Below are positions 1 to 5,877 of a stretch of DNA of 15,991 bases, piece by piece. Position 1 is the stretch's first letter. Each line of letters opens with the position of its first letter. A program made the translations under genes and the position numbers. The notes below the pieces were generated by a model. The model saw only the letters and a program-made list of their open reading frames with translations. It was not told the DNA's origin and did no database searches. Origin of the DNA: an uncultured Clostridia bacterium (GTDB lineage: Bacteria > Bacillota_A > Clostridia > TANB77 > CAG-508); assembly GCA_947588915.1 (NCBI GenBank), contig CANPZA010000023.1, positions 1-15,991 on the forward strand, read 5' to 3'.

Positions 1-21
1 TTGTAAGAGCAAATAACCAAT

Positions 22-62
22 AAAAAAACACATCTGTAATTTGACCGTTGCGATGTGTTTTT
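22..62 (-). terminator. Intrinsic terminator of minus-strand unit 1
   Basis: Inverted repeat AAAAACACATC (24-34) / GATGTGTTTTT (52-62) with a 17-nt loop. On the minus strand it is followed by a T-run (28-22). A-runs on both sides mean it could also work on the plus strand. Confidence 0.75.
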
Positions 63-102
63 ACATATCAAAATAGGAAAACCATGTTTGTGGTTTCTCC
101 AT
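61..102 (-). CDS. Tiny near-leaderless ORF MEKPQTWFSYFDM
   Basis: ATG at 102-100 and TAA at 63-61 encode 13 residues. The ATG lies only about 5 nt after the predicted transcription start and has no properly spaced Shine-Dalgarno, so translation would have to be leaderless-like. The first eight codons are identical in the second unit, but that stretch also forms the RNA hairpin, so the conservation cannot by itself prove coding. The stop overlaps the base of the terminator stem, a layout seen in leader-peptide attenuators. Confidence 0.3.
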   Translation of the reverse strand: MEKPQTWFSYFDM

Positions 103-113
103 TTCCTATAATT

Positions 114-142
114 ATTATATACAGATTATCTGATTTTGTCAA
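114..142 (-). promoter_or_regulatory. Consensus sigma-A promoter of minus-strand unit 1
   Basis: On the minus strand TTGACA (142-137) and TATAAT (119-114) are both perfect consensus hexamers separated by exactly 17 bp. The predicted start is near 107. Minus-strand direction is supported by the conserved downstream hairpin and terminator. Confidence 0.8.
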
Positions 143-257
143 CCAATAAAAATTTTATAAAAATTCATGTATAATATTCATTAATTGGAATAACTATCAT
201 TACGTTTGCCTTAATTAAAGCAATAGTTGTAATTATTAGCAAACAAAAATAACCAAT

Positions 258-298
258 AAAAAACAGACACATCTGTAAAATTAACGGTTAGATGTGTC
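258..298 (-). terminator. Intrinsic terminator of minus-strand unit 2
   Basis: Perfect 8-bp stem GACACATC (266-273) / GATGTGTC (291-298). On the minus strand it is followed by TG and six T (263-258). Confidence 0.8.
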
Positions 299-302
299 AT
301 CA

Positions 303-335
303 CTAACTGGCAAACCATGTTTGTGGTTTCTCCAT
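303..335 (-). CDS. Tiny near-leaderless ORF MEKPQTWFAS
   Basis: ATG at 335-333 and TAG at 305-303 encode 10 residues. The first eight match the ORF in unit 1 and then the reading diverges and stops earlier. The next codon is a second stop (TGA). There is no Shine-Dalgarno and the start lies about 5 nt from the predicted transcript 5' end. Treat as a possible leader peptide only. Confidence 0.28.
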   Translation of the reverse strand: MEKPQTWFAS

Positions 336-346
336 TTTCTATAATT

Positions 347-375
347 ATTATACATAGATTATTTAATTTTGTCAA
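347..375 (-). promoter_or_regulatory. Consensus sigma-A promoter of minus-strand unit 2
   Basis: TTGACA (375-370) and TATAAT (352-347) on the minus strand with a 17-bp spacer, the same perfect layout as unit 1 although the spacer bases differ. Predicted start near 340. Confidence 0.8.
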
Positions 376-493
376 CCAATGAAACTTTTAAAACTCAGGA
401 AGATATAATTAAAAAGTATATAAATGTTTTTGTATAACCTTGAAAAAAATGGAAAAACTTTAAATATAAAAGTAAATTTCAAGGGAGGTAGCT

Positions 494-841
494 ATGGAAA
501 CTAGTAAAATGAAAAATATGGTGGTACTTAAAAATTTACCATCTAACTTAGTAGATGAGGCTATTGTGATTTTAAAATCAACTAAGAAAGTCAAAAAACT
601 TGAAAAAATAGATAAAAATAATGTTATTAATCAAACAGAAAGAGTAAACAAAGATAAAGATTATATATTTAAAGAAGCTGAAATGTTGATTTCTAATTAT
701 ATTTCAAAATTAGAAAATGAAAGTGAACAAAAGACAATTAGAAGTATAAAAAATAGTAGAAAATATATAAGATTAAAAAGATATGCATTTTTATCAAGTG
801 CAATAATTATAATACAAGCATTATTGCTTATAATAAAATAA
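494..841 (+). CDS. Small tail-anchored protein of unknown function
   Basis: A 115-residue protein with no domain I can name. The first 40 residues (NMVVLKNLPSNLVDEAIVIL around 8-27) look like a compact alpha/beta segment. The middle is charged (Lys/Glu/Asn rich), and residues about 98-114 form a single hydrophobic segment at the very C-terminus, so it would be tail-anchored with the bulk in the cytoplasm. The start is set by a strong GGGAGGT at 483-489 about 5 nt upstream. It lies immediately before the spoIVFA-like gene on the same strand, separated by a hairpin, so a link to the sporulation pair is possible but rests on position only. Codon use matches the neighbours. Confidence 0.7.
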   Translation: METSKMKNMVVLKNLPSNLVDEAIVILKSTKKVKKLEKIDKNNVINQTERVNKDKDYIFKEAEMLISNYISKLENESEQKTIRSIKNSRKYIRLKRYAFLSSAIIIIQALLLIIK

Positions 842-842
842 G

Positions 843-871
843 GAATAAAACCTCTTACTTTAGCATATGTT
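843..871 (+). promoter_or_regulatory. Possible sigma-E-like sporulation promoter
   Basis: GAATAAA (843-849) and CATATGTT (864-871) are 14 bp apart, loosely resembling the mother-cell sigma-E pattern (-35 with ATA, -10 CATAnnnT). A sigma-E promoter is expected here because spoIVFA/spoIVFB act in the mother cell. A transcript starting near 878 would lack the 5' arm of the hairpin and leave the RBS free. The match is imperfect and the call is inferential. Confidence 0.3.
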
Positions 872-922
872 TAAATAGATTTAAAAACAACATATTGGAA
901 AAACTAAGGAAGAGGTGTTTTT
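847..922 (+). terminator. Long imperfect hairpin with T-run that also holds the spoIVFA RBS
   Basis: The 5' arm AAAACCTCTTACTTTAG (847-863) pairs with CTAAGGAAGAGGTGTTTTT (904-922) with small bulges. An inner pairing CATATGTT/AACATATT is also possible. The 3' arm ends in five T directly abutting the spoIVFA start at 923, and its AGAGGTG is that gene's Shine-Dalgarno. Any RNA reading in from the upstream gene would therefore terminate or hide the ribosome-binding site. Confidence 0.5.
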
Positions 923-1783
923 ATGGAAAGAGCAATTAGTGTAGAAGAAAAAATAAGACGAGCAGAAGAAATATATCAAAGAAGAAAGCAAGGTGAGACA
1001 AGACCTATTGCTAAAGTGACAGTAAATAATAAAAAAGATATTAAATTATTAAAAAAGATGATAATACAAATAATAATATGTATTACTATTTATTTGGTAG
1101 TATATGTTATACAAAATAATCAATATATATTTTCAGAAGATTTTATAAATAAAGCAAATGAAATCCTTTCTTATGATACTAATTTTAAGGAATTATATGA
1201 AAATGTAAAAAATCAAGTCATGAATTTAATAAATTTAAATAATAATCAAGAAGAAGCCAAAGATGATATAGCAATAGGTGGTGCAATAGAAGAAACACAG
1301 GAAATTACAGAAATAGAGAATACAGAACAAGAAATAGAAAATAATGAGCAAGAAGTTTTATCACAAACAGATATTGATATACAAAATATAAAAAATACAA
1401 CTACTTTTATAAAACCCATTGAAGGAGCAATTACTTCAGTATATGGACAGCGAGATGTAGAAAGGAGCTCCATTCCGAGAGATCATACAGGAATAGATAT
1501 AGCAACGAATTTAGGAACAAAAATAAAATCAGCAACAGATGGAGAGGTTGTTTTATCATCTGAAGAAGGAGGATATGGAAAACATTTAAAAATTCAAATA
1601 GGAGAAGTTAGTATTATTTATGCACATTGTAATAATTTATATGTAAAGCAAGGAGATAAAGTAGTACAAGGGCAAGAAATCGCAGAAGTTGGTTCAACAG
1701 GAAATTCTACAGGACCACATTTACATTTTGAAATAAGAATATCAGAAAGAACTGTTAATCCACAAATGATTTTAGAATTATAA
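923..1783 (+). CDS. spoIVFA: SpoIVFA-like membrane-anchored M23 (LytM) protein
   Basis: A 286-residue protein with a charged cytoplasmic N-terminus, one membrane segment (about 46-64), an acidic Glu/Asn-rich linker (about 105-155) and a C-terminal M23/LytM domain (about 162-286). The zinc ligands look complete: HTGID at 188-192 (His188, Asp192) and HLHFE at 266-270, plus YAH at 233-235. In Bacillus, SpoIVFA holds the sigma-K processing protease SpoIVFB inactive in the outer forespore membrane, and its M23 domain is thought not to be catalytic. Here the motif residues are kept, so peptidoglycan hydrolysis is possible. The next gene begins 11 nt downstream and encodes SpoIVFB, which supports the assignment. 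Start at 923 follows GAAGAGGTG. Confidence 0.8.
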   Translation: MERAISVEEKIRRAEEIYQRRKQGETRPIAKVTVNNKKDIKLLKKMIIQIIICITIYLVVYVIQNNQYIFSEDFINKANEILSYDTNFKELYENVKNQVMNLINLNNNQEEAKDDIAIGGAIEETQEITEIENTEQEIENNEQEVLSQTDIDIQNIKNTTTFIKPIEGAITSVYGQRDVERSSIPRDHTGIDIATNLGTKIKSATDGEVVLSSEEGGYGKHLKIQIGEVSIIYAHCNNLYVKQGDKVVQGQEIAEVGSTGNSTGPHLHFEIRISERTVNPQMILEL

Positions 1784-1794
1784 GGAGAGGACTT

Positions 1795-2461
1795 ATGCGA
1801 TTTAGAATTGATTTAAAAATATTTCTTTTGATAATTTTATTCTATTTTACAAAACAATTAAAAATATATTTTATAATTATGTTTTTTGCTATAATTCATG
1901 AATTTGGACATTTGATTGCAGGGTTATTGTTAGGTATGAAACCAGCAATGATGGAAATATTACCTTATGGATTATCTATTTCATTTAAAATAGTACCAAA
2001 AGACTATAATAAAAAAGTAAAAAAAGCAAACATTTTTGAGTTAAAGAAGATAATAGTTGCAATTAGTCGGACCTTTAACTAATTTTTTTGTTATATTAAT
2101 ATCTTTACAACAAAATTTAGATATTTTTTCACAATTAACTATAGTATATTCCAATTTAGTATTAATTTTATTTAATCTTCTGCCAATTTTTCCATTAGAT
2201 GGCGGAAGATGCTTAAAAGGAATCTTACATATATTTTTTGGTAGAATACCAGCAGAAAAATATATTAATGAAATATCATTTATTACTTTGATAATTTTAA
2301 CTTTTATTTCAAGTATAGTTATTTATCAAATAAAAAATTTTGCTATATTTATTATTATCTTAGTCTTGTGGGCAATTGTTATAAAAGAAGATATTATTTA
2401 TAAGAAAAGAAATAGAATATATAATTTAATTAGAAAAAATAATAATAGTGTTAGTTATTAA
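1795..2461 (+). pseudogene. spoIVFB: SpoIVFB M50 intramembrane metalloprotease, frameshifted
   Basis: Site-2-protease-family polytopic membrane protein that in sporulating bacteria cleaves pro-sigma-K. The first part (frame from 1795, ending at a stop at 2080-2082) carries the zinc motif HEFGH at residues 35-39 within a membrane segment. The second part continues one frame over from about 2069 with GPLTNF and then FPLDGGR, the second M50 active-site motif (its Asp is the third zinc ligand). Joining the frames by removing one base in 2062-2068 gives a continuous VAI(S/V)GPLTNF, as expected for the family, so the lesion is a single extra base. Start at ATG 1795 after AAGGAGAGG. Typed pseudogene because the frame is broken; a sequencing error is at least as likely as real loss. 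The combined length of about 220 residues is short for SpoIVFB but contains both motifs. Confidence 0.8.
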
Positions 2462-2554
2462 TAAAATAATAATTTGTATATAAAAACTCTTGAAATTATA
2501 AAAAATAAATAGTAAACTAATAGTAAAGATAAAAATTGATTGGAGAAGGTTCAA

Positions 2555-3922
2555 ATGATAAAAAATAAAATTAAAAATACAAAAGGAATTTCTTTAGTTT
2601 CACTATCTATATCTATAGTTGTATTAGTAATTATTACGAATATGATTATTTATTATGTTAGGGATAACCTTAAGATTGGTAATTTAAGAGAAATGCAAAA
2701 TGATATAGAAAATTTAAGAGATAAAATTTCATCTTTTTATTTACAAAATGGTACTATTCCAGCAAAAGTTGAATATACAAATATAGGAAATATAAGAGGA
2801 GCAGGAGTTATTAGTGATGCAGTTGATACAGGTAGATTTTTAGTAATTGATTTATCAGCACTTGATAATTTAACTTTGAATTATGGAAAAGATTATGAGA
2901 AAATAAAATCGAATAGTGATAGTGTAGATGTAAATACATATAGGGATTTATATATTATTAATGAAGAAAGTCATAATATATTCTATGTTCAGGGTATAAA
3001 AGTAGATAATGAAGTATTTTATACAGATTATACAGCAGATGAAATAGATACTGAAGCAGTGAATTTAAAATCTTATGTAGATGGTGTGAAAATACCAGAT
3101 GGATTTTATTATAGTGGAGGAAACATAGATACAGGACTTGTTATTTCAGATGTTGAAGGTGATGACTTAGATAACAGTAAACATGGAAATCAATTTGTAT
3201 GGGTACCAGTGCCAGATATTGATAATTTTAAAAGAGTTGCAGGATATATTAGTGGAAGTAAACAACCATATACAGAGGATAATTATTCAGAACCATATAC
3301 GAGTGGATATTCAACAGAAGGTGCAGAATATGACAAAATGGTGTCAAGCGTAACGAAAAATGGAGGATTTTATATAGGAAGATTTGAAGCAGGAAAAGAT
3401 ACTAATGGAAATGTAATAGTACAAAAAAATGCAGATGTATATAATAATATAAAATGGGGAAATGCAACAAATAATCCAGTAGAAGGAGCAGTGGAAAAAG
3501 CAAAGGAATTTGCAGAACAAAAAGGATATGAAGGAGTAACAAGTACATTAGTATATGGAATACAATGGGATGCAACAATGCAATTTTTTGATAATAGATA
3601 TATAGATGGAATTCCTACACAAGATATTCCAAATTCATATGTATCATATAGTGAGGGAAAGGGAAATTATAAAGATGATTCAACAAATAATCCAACAAAA
3701 ACGGGAGCAAAAGATGATTATTGTGTAAAAAATATATATGATATGGCAGGAAATGTATTTGAATGGACAATGGAGGCTACAGGTTCAACTAGGGTTGTTC
3801 GAGGAGGATCTTACAATATGACTGGTTATAATCAACCGGCTTCTGGTAGAGTTTCTTTCATAAGAGTTACTTACTCAAGTGATGAAATAGGTTTTAGAGT
3901 TGCTTTGTATATTGGACTGTAA
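2555..3922 (+). CDS. Prepilin-like protein with FGE/C-type-lectin-fold domain, candidate DGR target
   Basis: A 455-residue surface protein. The start is ATG 2555, 5 nt after GGAGAAGG (a TTG at 2540 overlaps that RBS). Residues 1-11 end in KG followed by a hydrophobic helix (12-35), the layout of a class III (prepilin-peptidase) signal, but the usual Glu at +5 is absent. A linker of about 150 residues follows, then a domain of the formylglycine-generating-enzyme/sulfatase-modifying type: FVWVPV near 210, a GRFEAG segment near 275, KNIYDMAGNVFEWT near 395, RVVRGGSY near 413 and a terminal GFRVAL. No FGE-type catalytic cysteine pair is evident, so a binding role is more likely than catalysis. 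Codon use changes sharply after residue 409. An intrinsic terminator follows. The FGE/lectin fold and pilin-like anchor suggest a variable cell-surface adhesin; this is inference. Confidence 0.8.
   Translation: MIKNKIKNTKGISLVSLSISIVVLVIITNMIIYYVRDNLKIGNLREMQNDIENLRDKISSFYLQNGTIPAKVEYTNIGNIRGAGVISDAVDTGRFLVIDLSALDNLTLNYGKDYEKIKSNSDSVDVNTYRDLYIINEESHNIFYVQGIKVDNEVFYTDYTADEIDTEAVNLKSYVDGVKIPDGFYYSGGNIDTGLVISDVEGDDLDNSKHGNQFVWVPVPDIDNFKRVAGYISGSKQPYTEDNYSEPYTSGYSTEGAEYDKMVSSVTKNGGFYIGRFEAGKDTNGNVIVQKNADVYNNIKWGNATNNPVEGAVEKAKEFAEQKGYEGVTSTLVYGIQWDATMQFFDNRYIDGIPTQDIPNSYVSYSEGKGNYKDDSTNNPTKTGAKDDYCVKNIYDMAGNVFEWTMEATGSTRVVRGGSYNMTGYNQPASGRVSFIRVTYSSDEIGFRVALYIGL
3782..3922 (+). other. Candidate diversity-generating-retroelement variable region
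   Basis: The last 46 codons of the FGE-fold gene. All five Val codons here are GTT, while the ten Val codons of the preceding ~120 residues (from about 3400) are nine GTA, one GTG and no GTT. Gly shifts toward GGT, and TAC, TTC, CGA and CCG codons appear. The encoded stretch runs from RVVRGGSY to GFRVAL at the extreme C-terminus, the position and fold used by DGR variable regions, with many NNY codons (TAC, AAT, ACT, GGT, TAT, TTC). No template repeat or reverse transcriptase was seen in this window. Confidence 0.45.
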
Positions 3923-3963
3923 ATATGAAAAATATATAAATAAATAGTAATCAAATTATAAAT

Positions 3964-4011
3964 AAGCTGTGCAAAAATTTTCAAGTAAATTGAAATTTGT
4001 ACGGTTTTTTT
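3964..4011 (+). terminator. Intrinsic terminator after the FGE-fold gene
   Basis: Imperfect long hairpin: lower stem CTGTGC (3967-3972) / GTACGG (3999-4004) with two wobble pairs, upper stem AAA...TTTCAA / TTGAAATTT with small bulges, followed by seven T (4005-4011). Confidence 0.65.
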
Positions 4012-4054
4012 ATTTGAAAATTTATAAAAAATTAATAAATGTTTTAAAAATCTA

Positions 4055-4083
4055 TTGTAAAAGTAAAAGTGATATGATATAAA
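4055..4083 (+). promoter_or_regulatory. Extended -10 promoter of the second prepilin-like gene
   Basis: TTGTAA (4055-4060), 17-bp spacer, TATAAA (4078-4083) preceded by TGA, giving an extended -10. It lies between the upstream terminator and the gene at 4158 and predicts a 5' UTR of about 70 nt. Confidence 0.55.
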
Positions 4084-4157
4084 TATGTAAAAGTATAACA
4101 ACATAATTACATAAATAAATATTTGTACAAACTACAAATGAAGAAGGAGGAGAAAAA

Positions 4158-5474
4158 ATGAAACAAAAAAACAAAGGAATTACATTAATTGCATTAGTTA
4201 TAACAATAATTGTACTTTTGATATTGGCAGCAGTATCAATTGCAACACTAACAGGAGATGAAGGTATATTAAATCAAGCTGAGAATGCAAGTTCAGTATC
4301 AGAAAAAGCAAGCATAAAAGAAGAAGTTGAATTAGCATTAATAGCGATAAAAGAAAAGGAATATAGAGAAAATGTAAAAACGGCAAATAAAAAAATAGAT
4401 TATTTATTAGAAGAATTAAATGAAAATTATGAATTTCTTGATGAATTTGAAACAGAACAAGTAGATAGTGAAGAAAAGGAAATAGAAGTAAAAATAGATA
4501 ATTCAGAATATTTATTTATGCACCAAAAAGAGGGTAAAAAAACTTACTTTACAGTTAATTTTGAAACTAATGAAGTTAAAATGTTAGATGGAAATGATTA
4601 TGAAAAAACTATATATGGAAAAGAAAGGACAATTATATTTAAATATAATCCAAATGGACCATTTATTGATAAGATAATTGCTACATATACCTTAAACAGT
4701 AATAAAAAAATAAAAATACCAGAGCTTGGAAATGCGAGTACTTATCAGTTTATTGGCTGGGATACAAATCAAGATGGGAAGGTAGATGTAACTAAAGATG
4801 AAACTGAAACAAGAGTATTAAAAGATGAAGAATGGTGGGCTATATATATATCAGATGGAAGTTCAGAGATAACAGTAGAAAATGGAGTATTAAGTAATGG
4901 AAGTAATTATGGAGTTTATGAAAATAATACTAGAGTTGAAGTAAATGCAGAAGAAATGTTAAATGGTAAATACTTTAATGGTTGGTCTTTAGATGGAGGA
5001 AAAAGTATAGTAAGTACACGCAAAAACTTTGCATTTTGGTTAAAATGTAACACAAAAATTACAGCAATATATGGAGATAATCCTGTAGTAGCAGAACCAA
5101 AGATTGGTCTTTATAATATATCTAGAATAAGGGATAGTGAAACAGGTGAAGATGTGTGTGACTTAGGAATTGTTTTTGATTGTAATATTACAGGTTACAC
5201 ATTGTTAAGTAGAGGTATCCTTAGAACATATGAAGAAAACTCTATATCTAATTTAAATTTAGATACATATAGTAATGATGAAAATGTAAAAATAAATAAT
5301 GGAGGCGAATCTGTTGAGAGTGGAAATTATACTTATAGTTTTAATATAGGAAGTACAAGTGATAACAAATTTAAAAATATATATCTTAGAGGTTATTTAA
5401 CTTATAAAGCACCAGATGGAACAACAAACACTATTTATACAGATGTTGAATGTTTAGAAACTTTAGAAAAATAA
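4158..5474 (+). CDS. Prepilin-like surface protein with InlB-type repeats
   Basis: 438 residues. MKQKNKG followed by ITLIALVITIIVLLIL (8-23) is a class III signal peptide with predicted cleavage after Gly7. Glu at +5 is replaced by Ala. Residues about 35-110 are charged and helical, probably the exposed pilin helix. Two related modules follow: YQFIGWDTNQDGKVD (196-210) ending WWAIY (226-230), and YFNGWSLDGGK (272-282) ending ITAIYG (301-306). These resemble the Listeria/InlB B-type (Flg_new) beta-grasp repeat. DTNQDGKVD also fits a Ca-binding D-x-N/D-x-D-G loop. Residues 310-438 form an Asn/Ser/Thr-rich beta domain I do not recognise. The start follows AAGGAGGAG. Likely an anchored or pilus-like surface protein; ligand unknown. 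Confidence 0.75.
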   Translation: MKQKNKGITLIALVITIIVLLILAAVSIATLTGDEGILNQAENASSVSEKASIKEEVELALIAIKEKEYRENVKTANKKIDYLLEELNENYEFLDEFETEQVDSEEKEIEVKIDNSEYLFMHQKEGKKTYFTVNFETNEVKMLDGNDYEKTIYGKERTIIFKYNPNGPFIDKIIATYTLNSNKKIKIPELGNASTYQFIGWDTNQDGKVDVTKDETETRVLKDEEWWAIYISDGSSEITVENGVLSNGSNYGVYENNTRVEVNAEEMLNGKYFNGWSLDGGKSIVSTRKNFAFWLKCNTKITAIYGDNPVVAEPKIGLYNISRIRDSETGEDVCDLGIVFDCNITGYTLLSRGILRTYEENSISNLNLDTYSNDENVKINNGGESVESGNYTYSFNIGSTSDNKFKNIYLRGYLTYKAPDGTTNTIYTDVECLETLEK

Positions 5475-5490
5475 TAAGGAGAAGATGAAA

Positions 5491-5673
5491 ATGAAAGGTA
5501 AAATAATAGCATTAATTTTGTTAATTATAATAATCATAGTAGGCATTATATTATTAGGAAAAAATAAACAAGAAGTAAAAAATAATACATTCCAAGAAAA
5601 TAATTATATTAATAATACAACACAAATAGATGAAGAAATAGTTGATGTAAATGACTATGGTGAAGAAGAATAA
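5491..5673 (+). CDS. Small single-pass membrane protein, acidic tail
   Basis: About 60 residues: Met-Lys-Gly-Lys, a strongly hydrophobic Ile/Leu-rich helix (residues about 5-20), then an Asn/Gln/Thr-rich segment ending in a Glu/Asp-rich tail (DYGEEE). AAGGAG at 5476-5481 is 9 nt from the ATG at 5491 and only 3 nt from an in-frame ATG at 5485, so 5491 is preferred. It starts 16 nt after the prepilin-like gene and shares its terminator, so the two are very likely co-transcribed. No family is recognised. An accessory membrane protein for the upstream surface protein is a positional guess. Confidence 0.6.
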   Translation: MKGKIIALILLIIIIIVGIILLGKNKQEVKNNTFQENNYINNTTQIDEEIVDVNDYGEEE

Positions 5674-5678
5674 AAATA

Positions 5679-5715
5679 AAAATCTCTCTTAATATATTTT
5701 AAGGGAGATTTTTTT
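5679..5715 (+). terminator. Intrinsic terminator of the prepilin/small-protein operon
   Basis: 12-bp stem AAATCTCTCTTA (5680-5691) / TAAGGGAGATTT (5700-5711) with one wobble pair and an 8-nt loop, then a T-run to 5715. Confidence 0.85.
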
Positions 5716-5802
5716 AGAAAAAAGTTGTAGGATAAAAAAATTGTATTTGTAAAGAAATTGTAATACTTTGGAAATATTTTTGTAATTTTAACAAAAAATT
5801 CA

Positions 5803-5831
5803 TTGACTTTTTGCGGTTTTCGTTATATCAT
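5803..5831 (+). promoter_or_regulatory. Sigma-A promoter of the min-rodA operon
   Basis: TTGACT (5803-5808) and TATCAT (5826-5831), each five of six to consensus, 17 bp apart. A better -10 (TATAAT, 5831-5836) overlaps but would give a 22-bp spacer. It follows the previous operon's terminator and lies about 45 bp before the minD start. Confidence 0.55.
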
Positions 5832-5877
5832 ATAATCGTTAAAGAAAATATAATATATATCCTTAAGGAGGAAAATT

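Larger units (their letters stand above)
22..107 (-). ncRNA. Putative ~85-nt minus-strand small transcript 1
   Basis: Bounded by a consensus promoter (start near 107) and an intrinsic terminator ending near 22. The RNA would begin with a hairpin, AAACCA-CAAACA-TGGTTT, extended in this copy by pairing of AUAGGA with UCCUAU. A short linker and the terminator hairpin follow. It also contains a 13-codon ORF almost at the 5' end. It could be a regulatory sRNA, an attenuator/leader for a gene lying left of base 1, or a mini-mRNA. No Rfam family is recognised by eye. Confidence 0.6.
14..149 (-). repeat. Tandem intergenic repeat unit, copy 1
   Basis: A unit of about 135 bp that recurs at 250-383. 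Both copies begin and end with AACCAAT(A/G)AA on the plus strand and share, in order, a CACATCTGTAA...GATGTG inverted repeat, a strictly conserved AAACCATGTTTGTGGTTT palindrome-like core, a TCCATTT(C/T)CTATAATTATTATA block and TTTTGTCAACCAAT. Between these blocks the copies differ, so they look like diverged paralogues. Read on the minus strand, the shared blocks are promoter, transcript and terminator. Confidence 0.85.
257..340 (-). ncRNA. Putative ~83-nt minus-strand small transcript 2
   Basis: Paralogue of the transcript at 22-107. The AAACCA-CAAACA-TGGTTT hairpin is unchanged. In this copy its lower stem would close with UGG/CCA. The RNA ends at a GC-closed terminator hairpin plus U-run. 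Nothing between this terminator and unit 1 looks like a gene, so each unit appears to be a free-standing transcript rather than the leader of an adjacent coding sequence, although readthrough into unit 1 and beyond base 1 is possible. Confidence 0.6.
250..383 (-). repeat. Tandem intergenic repeat unit, copy 2
   Basis: Second copy of the unit at 14-149, in the same orientation and separated from it by about 100 bp of unrelated AT-rich sequence. The -35 and -10 hexamers, the 24 nt from the ATG onward and the terminator stem are conserved. The sequence between the hairpin and the terminator is not, and the stem-closing bases changed as a pair (A-T in copy 1, G-C in copy 2). Confidence 0.85.

Noticed and set aside
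5..383. CRISPR array or insertion-sequence explanation for the repeats
   Set aside because: Only two copies, units far too long for CRISPR repeats, no transposase, and the conserved blocks are promoter, hairpin and terminator elements rather than terminal inverted repeats.
404..409. TATAAT as a plus-strand promoter for the gene at 494
   Set aside because: The sequence 17 bp upstream (GAAACT) does not resemble a -35 and there is no TGN extension, so the evidence is too weak to list.
3871..4104. Minus-strand open frame overlapping the end of the FGE-fold gene and its terminator
   Set aside because: Composed of Phe/Tyr/Ile-rich low-complexity sequence from AT-rich DNA, spans the terminator, has no ribosome-binding site and opposes a convincing gene.
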